Below are positions 55,539 through 64,000 of a stretch of 64,000 nucleotides of DNA, piece after piece. Under the pieces are notes generated by a model. It was not told the DNA's origin. It saw nothing but the letters and a program-made list of their open reading frames with translations, and searched no databases. Origin of the DNA: Nepenthes gracilis (taxonomy: Eukaryota > Streptophyta > Magnoliopsida > Caryophyllales > Nepenthaceae); NCBI GenBank assembly GCA_033239525.1, contig BSYO01000010.1, positions 11,621,379-11,685,378 on the forward strand, given 5' to 3'. The position numbers were made by a program, and so were the translations under genes. Within the stretch, counting starts at the first letter, position 1; the number at the start of each line of letters is the position of its first letter.

Positions 55539-58210
55539 CTACCTACCGTTGAAGGAGGTATTTTACGTCTCTGTCTACCATTCTAAAACTTTGATGAACC
55601 TCCTTTATTATAATTTTTGTCCTTTATGCCTACTCGTTGATTGTTCTGGGGCCTATGGACTTCATCAGTATTGAACATTCATGACCATGGGAATTATTAT
55701 TCCTTGATCCCGAAGGGAATAAAGCTTGAGTACATGTTTGTGGGTGTTGGAGTTGCATGATGGACATAATTGTAAAGTAGGCGTACACGGTTCAAAGACT
55801 TCATAGCTAAGGCAGAGCTAGATGAGTCGATGATCAAGGATGATCTTATCAATTTGGAACTTTCCAAATGTGTTCCTGGTATTGCCAAGAGGAGCACCGA
55901 GACATCGACTTCTCCATCGAACTGGCTCTGAGGATTGCATCAAATTTTAAGACCTTATTGGAAGGCACTAGTAGAGCTTAAAGAGTTTAAGCTGAAGTCA
56001 TTGGAGTGATTGTTTTCAGGTGTCATAGCTTAACAATTTGCCATAGAAGAATTCAAGACTATTTCTGAAGTAGAGGAACAAAACAGTACAACTCTGCATC
56101 AACCTTTGAGAATTGTATGGGGCAACAAGCAGCAACAAGTATCCTACCAAGGACTCAAGACATTCTTGGGCTGATGGATCGAGAATTCTACTTGTATTGG
56201 GATCAATGCATTGCTATGTTTACCTATGACATTAGGTTTACTCTGAGAGTACTTCTATGTGTGAGTATTTGAGGACTATTCCACTAACTTTGAGGTGTGC
56301 ACTTTTTGATAACGTTATGGTTAAAGTTTTATGTTTGAGGAGATGGTATTCCTAAGCTATTTTATTTGGGATAAAGTCTACTCATCAATAATTTAGGATC
56401 TAAAAAGTTGTTGATTTAGATAAGTCCCATTGTAGGTGAAGATTTGGACTTTTTTAGGCCTTGTAAATTATTATTGGACGGTTAGAAGAATTTAGTAACA
56501 CTTTGTACGAGAGATTGTTAAGTTGTATTTTGTTACTACTTTGAGGAATTAATTTTAAGTCAAACGGTCAATATTGAATAAACTAAACAACTCATAATAT
56601 GAAGTCCGTTGGGGTTGGGATTGTGATTGTCTTAAAGTTTTAGCTTCAATGAATAAACTAAGAAGGATAATTCATTCCTAGGATTTATTATTTTTATAGA
56701 AGAACCTAACACTAAGGAATTAAATAGACAGTTGGGAAATACTTGGGATTGTGAGTTAGGTATCAATCGAGCAGACCAATATAGCAACCGATAACATAAA
56801 CTGTGAAAACAATAGAACCGATTGTCTCGAGAGTAATAAGGACTTTTAAGTTGTTCAATATTATAAATGCTTGTGGGTTGTTTCTTATTATAGATTCTAA
56901 CATTGCAGTTTTACAATTCAAAGGATTTATGATGTATAATTGGGAGTTGTGATAGATTTATTTACGATAGTAAGGATTGATCTGCCAATTGATGAAATCA
57001 AAATTCAATGTTGTCAGAAAAATTAAAAGATTGACAAATTAGATATTATTTAGGAGAGTTAGCGGCATACTTTGGTTCATTAACCATTTTCGTGGTGTTG
57101 TTGTATGAGACCTCTGGGAGAGAAATCTGGAGAAGAAATTTATTGTACCAACCACTCAACACACAAAGGATGGGAGGTTGTGCTATGACGTGATGAAAAT
57201 AAATTTTGGGGGATCTAATTAATATATATATATAAGTTTGAATCCAAGTGGTTGTTCTATCCATGACTTATACCAAGGTGGAAGTGAGATTAATTGATAC
57301 TGGGGTTTTTAGTTGGGTTTATGTAGTTGTGTTGGGGCATAATTTAGCTTGAGAAATTGTAACTTGACATTTTTGATCAATATCAAATAGGTGTAAGATA
57401 GTTTGGAGTCAATATTGTATCAAAGTGTGTTTGGTTGAAGTTGTTATGGTATGATAGGACTATTTAGACTTTAAATGATATGTTGAGGCTATCTATATTA
57501 GATTTTAGAGGTAGCTGAAGTTCACATTTACCATTAATGATGTTTGCATACAACTAGCAAGTATCGATTTGGCCCTTTTGAAGGACTCTGCAAGAGGAGG
57601 CAATGATCACTATTATCTAGGAGGATATTGGAGATTGAAGAATTATGGGACCCGATGTCTTATAGAAAACTATGGATAGGATTAGTTAGATTCGAATTCA
57701 TCTACAAATAGCTCATAATCGACAAAAGAGTCACAATGAAGGTTTCACCATTAAAGATTGACAATGCTAAATTTTTGAAAGTTTCACTATAAAATGATAT
57801 AACACATTTCAGAATGAAAGGGAAGCTTCGACTACACTTTATAGGATCTTTCAAGATCCTGGAACATATTGACAAAGTAGCTTATCAATTAATATTTCCA
57901 CTAGCTTTATCTGCAATGCATATTGTTTTCCAAGTCTCTATCATAAAGAAGTACGTGCATGACCCATATCAAGCGACTACCTTCATATTGCTTCAAGTGC
58001 ACAAGGTCCTATTTTTTGAGGAGTAGCTAGTTCATATATTGGAATGCTAGAAGAAAACCCATTTGCAATAAGACCATTCATACTGTGAAGATTTTGTAAA
58101 GATACTTAAATGAGAACGAAGCGACATTGAAATTATTGGAGGACATGAAAGAAAAGCATTTACATGTGTTTGAGGAATAAGGTGTGCATTTTCAATAGGA
58201 AATTCTTTAA
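55539..58210 (+). pseudogene. Element E pol remnant, integrase end recognisable
   Basis: 55539-57250 is too eroded for me to assign, beyond being plus-strand internal DNA of element E. From about 57460 integrase is visible: LNDMLRLSILDFRGS, HLPLMMFAYN and GPDVL (about 57648), then MKGKLRLHFIGSFKILEHID, KVAYQLIFPLALSAMHIVFQ and IKKYVHDPYQ (57814-57990). The chromodomain-like tail ends DMKEKHLHVFEE at about 58180. These mark a Tekay/Del-type chromovirus. Confidence 0.68.
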
Positions 58211-58219
58211 GATGGAAGA
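58211..58219 (+). promoter_or_regulatory. Polypurine tract of element E (decayed)
   Basis: GATGGAAGA after AGGAAATTCTTTAA stands where the other elements have AAGGAGGAGAGA-like tracts. It directly precedes TGTAATATCGG. Confidence 0.6.
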
Positions 58220-58220
58220 T

Positions 58221-59413
58221 TGTAATATCGGAAATGTTTTGATTATAATATTTTCAAGTATGGACATATTTTGGATGGCTTGGAATTTATATTTTTTGGG
58301 CCTAATTTTATTTTATTTTTAGTAATGGATTTACAATATTGGGCTTTCAGTATTAGGGTTTAATTTTCCAATTAAATTAAAATACCTAATGTAACAACTT
58401 ATTAGGGATGGTTAATTTTGTAGGTCATTATTGGATAACTGGATTGATAAAACTATGGGCTTTGACCGGATAGCTTCTGCTGTGGATCTTGGGTAAGAGG
58501 AATGTCAAAAATTGTTGAGTTTAAAGCATTCAAAACAGACTTACTTAGCTTCTAAGAGAGGCAATACATCAGCTGATGCATAATTAATGGATCCATGGGG
58601 ATCCCTTCCTTGTTGGGTATCAGAATTAAGCGTCTTTAATGACATGATTGTAGGTTGAGTCACCTGTATGGGGGATATTTGTTCCCGGAGGTTTCACATT
58701 TAAGGATTTATGCACTGATAGCTTTTGTTTTCCCATTGGTGTTTTCACTTAGGATATGTGTTCTATAAAGAGTGATCCTTATATTTTGCATCATGTTTTC
58801 TAAACCAGAGAAGATAGGATAGAGAGAATGTATGTGCGGAAGCTGTTGCTGTTGTGTTGCATTGCTATTGTTGCTGCCGAGGAAAAGCCAATTAAAAGCT
58901 AGTGAATTTCTACTCCATGTTACCATCATGTTGCAAAGTGCCTCTCCATGTTTCTTGGTAATTATTTCATAGAGTAGGTGAAAATCCAAACATCCTACTA
59001 TATTTCAAAAATCACTACAAATATCCAAGTGTAGGTGTCCCTTGATTATTATATCTTGCTCAAATCATATAGAATTTAGCTGTTTACAATGTTAAATAAA
59101 GATAATGAGCATTTACTGAAGATTAATATATTGTAAAAGTTTGAAGTGAACAGTATTAGAGCATGAAAAAGAAGATGAACAGTAATTGGATGTGAAAATT
59201 AGCTTCCAAATCATTTTCAACCAATTGTTTATAAATCAAAACAATGTGTTTATATTTGCAAATTTGTTATTCTTATACTATGATATGGTAAGTTTTATAT
59301 TCTACTAATGAAAAATGGCTTCAATTACCCAAGGATACAGAAATTGATTGATGAAAAAGGACATTAAATGTTGGATATTTAGAAAACTAAGCTTAAATTT
59401 AGAAACTATCTAA
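58221..59413 (+). repeat. 3' LTR of element E, first half
   Basis: It starts TGTAATATCGGAAATG after the PPT and aligns with 30610-31702, including CTTCTGCTGTGGAT, CATCAGCTGATGCAT, the promoter region and TTTAGAAACTATCT. The match stops abruptly at 59413, where antisense LTR C begins. Confidence 0.8.
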
Positions 59414-61789
59414 TCATCAATCTTATATACAATATACATTAATAAGCCCAACTGAAATACAAACATATACAATTATCCATAACATAAGTAAAACTACAAA
59501 ATATAAGTCTTTCATAGGATCTTCTAAGTCTAGAGCCTAGTCCACTTTTAGTCTCTACTCTGTCCCACTGGATATAACAAGCCTGTGCTAATTTGAAGGC
59601 AAGGAGAGGTAATAGGGTGAACCAAATACTCAACAAGTATAATATAAATAATGACCATAATAATACATGCAAAACAAAGTAAAAGAAATGTATACGATCA
59701 TAATGAGGATGTGTAAATATAAATATGATTGAATGTACCTTTAGAATATAGTTGGCTCCTTATGTTTTATCTTTACTTCTTTTTAGGAATGTAAATTTAT
59801 TCATACATAATTATTCATCTTTGCGGATCAGGGCTAATAAACTTTACTATCTAAAGGTGCGGGAGAATGAGGAAAGGAATGTGCTAAACTACACATTCTA
59901 AAATATTGACTATATTTTAAGCCTGTAGCTACTCTGTCATCATTTATTATATCGGCTGTATTTTAAATTTGCACCTACTCAACCATCATATATCATATCA
60001 GCTGTATTTTAAACTTGTAGCTACTCGGCTATCATCTATGTCCCCACATGTACCCCCAAAACCAAGAGGCAGTCATCGTTGTTTCCACATTAATATCTTA
60101 AGGCTTTCTAAGAATATCATCCGCTCCAATAAGCGGCCATGATACGCGGACAATGTAATTCTTGAGTCTCTACTGTGCTACACATGTCATGCCAAGGGAT
60201 ATTATCCTCTGTAAAATAATCTGTGGTACTAATTTCATAATTTCTTATTCTTTTGAGGAAAAGTACACCATACTTCTTTTATCATAATTTCTCCATCCAG
60301 GAGTGCAATTCTTTCATATAATGATTTTTAGATTTTCCCCTGAATACTTGTACGATTTGTATTTTTCTATCGGATTTAACTCTTCTCACGACTTAACCTT
60401 TATACATAAGCATCATATATTATAGGAAAGGTGAAAATTCTTACCACCATAAGCTCAATTTGACTTTAGGGCTTCCGGATAGCGATTATCTTCATAATTT
60501 TTTAACAATAATATTTTTTTTGAATTTCACAATTTAACATATGCAAATATTTATGCAACTTAATTAATAATTGAACCATATGTAATCATACAAATTTTCT
60601 TAAAAGCCTCGGGTGAACAGTAACTTTGCACGTGAATAGTACCCGATTATACATATCGGATGATTCTCGAAAATTCGGGTAATAATAAATTATTAAATTT
60701 AAGACTTGAGTAATCATAATCTCAATTCAATGTATACATAAGACTCAAAATATATACCTAAATGAGGTCCAAGTGCATCTTAGGGTTTTGACGAACGGGC
60801 ATTCATATAAATCCATCAAATTGAATATCCAATCGATCAATTAACATGTAAAAGATATGTGTAATGATATTCTAGACCCAATCCATGCAAAAGCCCCAAA
60901 AATCAGAGGCCAAATTCATCCGGGCGCGGGGTTGGGGTTTCAATACAAAAATCGGTCTCAATCTACAAATTAGAACAAGAAACTCATATATATACACAAT
61001 AAAGGAGTGGGAATCATAAATATATACATGGATCGGGTATCGGGATAATAATACCCGAAGGAGATCAACCGAATATTAAAAAGAATGGAAGAAAAATGTA
61101 TGGGTGTACTTGCCTCAACCTGATCTACGATTACTCCAACTAGCTCAAAGCCAGAATCGGACTTGAAGACCTACATTTGCTCCTCTCTCTCTTCTCGAGC
61201 CCTCTCTCTCTCTCTCCCTCTCTTTCTTCTCCGCATAAAAACACAATGGGCAAAGCCCGCACGCGTCTTTATGCATGTATTGGTGCTTGAACTTCACTCG
61301 AGCGCTCATTGAGCACCAAGACATCCAAAGGGACGCACTCAAGTGCCCATCGGGCACTCCTTGAGCAGGCAATTCTATTAAATGCACCCCGGGTGCTCCT
61401 CGGGCGATGCATTTTGCTTTTCAAGCCCGGTCATGCCTCGGGCCTTGGTCGGGGTGGGGTCGGGCATAGGTCAGACCCGCATCAAGCTTGCAAACCTACT
61501 TCGTTTTCACGCCATCTGGAACCCACTTTAACCCTTCTAACTCAATTCTTCACATCCTTAGATCCTAATTTTGATTATATAAACTTAATAATTCATAATT
61601 ATCCAAATTTAAAATTCAAAATCTTATTTACGAATTAACATTTTACAGTTTACAACTTCGGTTCCTGATTTTGCCAATTCTGAATCTTTGGAATTTTCAA
61701 TCTGATTCCTCTCATATCTTTTGATCTCGATTCACTTATCTTAACTTAATTACTCATCTTTATTATATTTTGGGAACTAGTACCTTACA
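59414..61789 (-). repeat. LTR, family C, antisense copy
   Basis: The minus strand starts TGTAAGGTACTAGTTCCC at 61789 and aligns with 20726 onwards (GAATCAGG..AATCGAG-type stretches, AGGAACCGAAG, and AAATTAGCACAGGCTTG at 59594-59578). It contains a (GA)n leader (about 61230-61180 on the minus strand) and GAGGCAAGTACACCC (61117-61103). The far end lacks a CA terminus, so it is truncated at 59414. Confidence 0.78.
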
Positions 61790-63035
61790 AATATAATCAA
61801 TAATATCAACTGTCAAAAATCATCTCGAATAATAATAGCAAATATGAAAGGGAAATAACGATATAAAATCAAACAATTACTATGGGAGACCAAATGCCAC
61901 ATTGCAATCATGATTTAAGAGCTATAAAAACAGCTATCACGAGTTTCCAATCAAACAAGATGAACGTAATTAAGATTCAGCAAAATCCAAATATTAATAA
62001 TAATACAGCTTATATTGAACTATCTCGATAAATGTTACAATTATATGAGATATTACAATAATTTTATTTAATATTATTCTATTACTACGAAACAATTATG
62101 ACCACCATCAATGATTGGGTAACTATTATGAGATAACCGATGCACTAAAATTTGACACAAGACTAAATGTCACATGATACTTACCACCCATGATGCACAA
62201 ATGTAAAAATCAGTCTATACGATCAATATTCTTATTAACCACTCAGGGTAAGTCCTTATTGGGTACAAAATATGTTATGCTCATATCCTCATAATCTAAC
62301 CAGAATCCATGCCATGTAGTGTATATAACAATCTATATCAAATATACATAAAAAAACCAAGCACCCCTTTGTATAGTATCTCTCGAGGAATTGTAGACTA
62401 CATTTCTACAAGTTTTATATTTCTTAAGATTGTATAACTTTCATATAGTCCCTTTTACCCAACCATAGACCATGAAGACCATACACGTAATTTAAGATAA
62501 CATATAAAAATGAACACTAAGAAAATAAGAAAAATTTACAAATAAACTAAGTATCTAATTATTATCATCTTATTAGGCCCACTATCACCCACTAAGTGAT
62601 ACAGCACAAACTCAATGCCATCTAGACACTATGTTTAAAACAATACACCAAGTCCAGACTAACTCATAAGATTTTACCTAATTATTACCAAAATTAGTGG
62701 TTTATTAATCTCAAATTTAATGCCATAAGAGTATATCTTATCTAATTATTATTGAACAAAATTCAACAATTACCGACATAATTGATGCCGACCCGGCGCT
62801 CAAGCGCCTATTTAGCACTGCACAAATACTAATTAATCAGCTCAAACAAACAAAGTATAAACAATATAATCCAATAATAAATCACTAAACACCATGTACT
62901 TCTATTTATAAATAATTACAACTTATCAATACCCACTTGCCTTTATCTATTAGGGCTTCTGTGAAGCTTATGAGAATTGATGCTTGAGCAAATGACAGTA
63001 GAGGCTCAAGCAAATGTGGTCGTGACACACTTGGG
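61790..63035 (-). repeat. LTR E second half, inverted
   Basis: Read on the minus strand from 63035 to 61790 it aligns with 31840-33163: GTCATTTGCTCAAGCATC, GGCATCAATTATGTC, GTCTGGACTTGGTGTATTG, AACATAGTGTCTAGATGGCA and CATGATTGCAATGTGGCAT. The homology ends exactly where antisense LTR C begins. Only one copy of the 225-bp unit is seen. Confidence 0.75.
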
Positions 63036-63250
63036 AATCTCCAAGTTAATACTAACGCCTCTATTTGATAATTCATCCCACTCCGTTGTAGATACAAAAG
63101 TTCCGGATCACCCAAGAGTACCTGGCTGATATGCAACACGTCAACAGTTAAGGTGGAAACCCACCTGTATTGAGAATGGTGAAAGTTTTTCTTGACTCTG
63201 TGATTATCGCTGATCGAATAGAGTGGACGTGCCCTGGCGAAGGCAAGGAC
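63036..63250. other. Unassigned segment before the TRIM
   Basis: No match within the window and no motif I recognise. It should contain the outer part of the 5' LTR of the TRIM, but I cannot align it to the 3' LTR beyond the last 60 bp or so. Confidence 0.3.
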
Positions 63251-63554
63251 AAAGCCATGAGACCGTGGATTCAGTCAAAGTGGATAATATCCACAAGCGG
63301 ATGCCTGGGAATGTTACAGTGGTATCAGAGACAAGACCCCATTTGGTGTGCCAGTGAGGACGCTAGGCTCCTAAGGGGGGTGGATTGTGAGGTGCCATAT
63401 CAAATGGGGAAGGGAATAAAGTGTGCTTTAGAAAGACGTGGATACCTCTCCATTGTAGACACGTTTTGGGGGCCCTAGGCCTGCCCTGAATAAAACCACG
63501 CGGGCTGGGCCCAAAACGGATAATATCTACAAGTGGATGTCTGAAAACGTTACA
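63251..63554 (+). mobile_element. TRIM (miniature LTR retrotransposon)
   Basis: The 3' LTR is 63386-63554 (169 bp, TGTGAGGTGCC to AACGTTACA). The inner end of the 5' LTR (about 63251-63318) matches its last part (GTGGATAATATCCACAAGCG ... ATGTTACA versus CGGATAATATCTACAAGTGG ... CGTTACA). Between them only 67 bp remain: a primer site TGGTATCAGAGAC (63320-63332), TGTGCCAGTGAGGACGCTAG, and a polypurine tract AAGGGGGGTGGAT (63373-63385). No coding capacity, as is typical of TRIMs, which move using proteins of other elements. Confidence 0.85.
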
Positions 63555-63556
63555 AG

Positions 63557-64000
63557 ATATGGACCGAAAGGTAGCCCTCCTATAACCATCTTCGGACATT
63601 TGGCTATAAGGTCTTTGCTCATGTCCCAAAGGATAAGAGGACTAAGCTCGAGTCAAAGACGAAGCAATTTTTCTTTCTGGGCTACGACAAGGATGAACTT
63701 GGATAAAAGCTTTATAACTTACTTGAAAAAAGTTGGTCCGGGTCAAGGGACGTTGTCTTTGTTGAAGAAGAGACTATTGAAGATATTGGAAAAGACAAGA
63801 GGGCTTTATCTAACACTAGCCGGATGGGCAAGGTAAGTATTGAAGCTGTCCATCCAGTACCTCTTCAATCCGAGGGCAATGGCCCAAGAGTGGCCGAGGA
63901 AGATAATGAGGCAGTTACTGTGCCTCATGAGGATCAAAATGAAGTTTCTTCTCAACCGGCTGAGGGGATTATTGTACGATGACCTACAAGGGACAGATGA
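63557..64000 (+). pseudogene. Copia integrase tail fragment (runs off the window)
   Basis: The plus frame from about 63557 reads IWTER, a stop, then PSYNHLRTFGYKVFAHVPKD, LESKTKQFFFLGYDKDELG, a stop, KLYNLLEKSWSGSRDVVFVE and ETIEDI. This is the conserved C-terminal integrase segment of Ty1/copia polyproteins, followed by the acidic linker (EDNEAVTVPHEDQNE) that leads to RT. Two TGA codons near the window end sit where the family tends to have Arg. RT is outside the window. Integrase upstream is absent, replaced by the TRIM. Confidence 0.88.

Noticed and set aside
55560..56500. Possible host gene between LTR F and the integrase of E
   Set aside because: No frame exceeds about 65 codons and no domain was recognised; its position between LTR F and E integrase makes eroded pol more likely.
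1..64000. tRNA, 5S rRNA or snRNA genes
   Set aside because: No box A/B pair with a cloverleaf and no 5S-like block was found by eye; tRNA-like strings are primer-binding sites.

Overview
This is flowering-plant nuclear DNA made almost entirely of decayed LTR retrotransposons. I find no intact protein-coding gene, no tRNA, no rRNA and no CRISPR. The diagnostic pieces are plant-type: a Ty3/gypsy Tat-clade pol with two RNase H domains, Tekay/Del-like chromovirus gag-pol remnants with chromodomain-like tails, Ty1/copia UBN2-type gag and integrase-tail remnants, and a TRIM. The species cannot be named from the sequence. The load of nested elements and stop codons suggests silenced, gene-poor heterochromatin.
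Layout. Positions 1-8560 hold a Tat-type element on the minus strand: 5' LTR 7363-8560, gag, protease, RT/RNase H, second RNase H and integrase down to 1791. Beyond integrase lie a 36-bp x 7 tandem array and an accessory coiled-coil gene on the opposite strand (24-823) with its own poly(A) signal. Its 3' LTR lies left of the window. Positions 8561-9155 are a short non-repeat island. Positions 9156-30348 are framed by two related copia LTRs (9156-10319 and 25985-30348). Between them are a UBN2 gag, a transposon-type 3' ORF region (24358-25283), nested Ty3 remnants (11561 to about 23735), a solo LTR (14025-17370, target duplication TTTGG), and a truncated tandem-repeat-bearing LTR (about 27046-30095).
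From 30610 rightwards there is a nest several layers deep. Element E (LTRs 30610-33754 and 58221-59413) contains element F (34537-55538, near-duplicate flanks CCACC/CTACC). F contains solo LTR G (38313-40461, target duplication ATAGC) and element A (41020-51469, TATAA/TATCA). A's 3' LTR contains solo LTR B (46829-49568, GAGG). The F reverse transcriptase reading is interrupted at 41019 and resumes at 51470, which supports the nesting independently. To the right are an antisense LTR of family C (59414-61789), the second half of LTR E in inverted orientation (61790 to about 63035), a TRIM (to 63554) and a copia integrase-tail fragment running off the window.
Letters A-G are local names for LTR families. 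Elements are pseudogenes: stops fall mostly at positions where the family has Gln or Arg codons, consistent with C-to-T decay of methylated DNA. Cases of solo LTR formation, promoter loss inside LTRs, internal tandem duplication and a possible inversion record how the locus aged.
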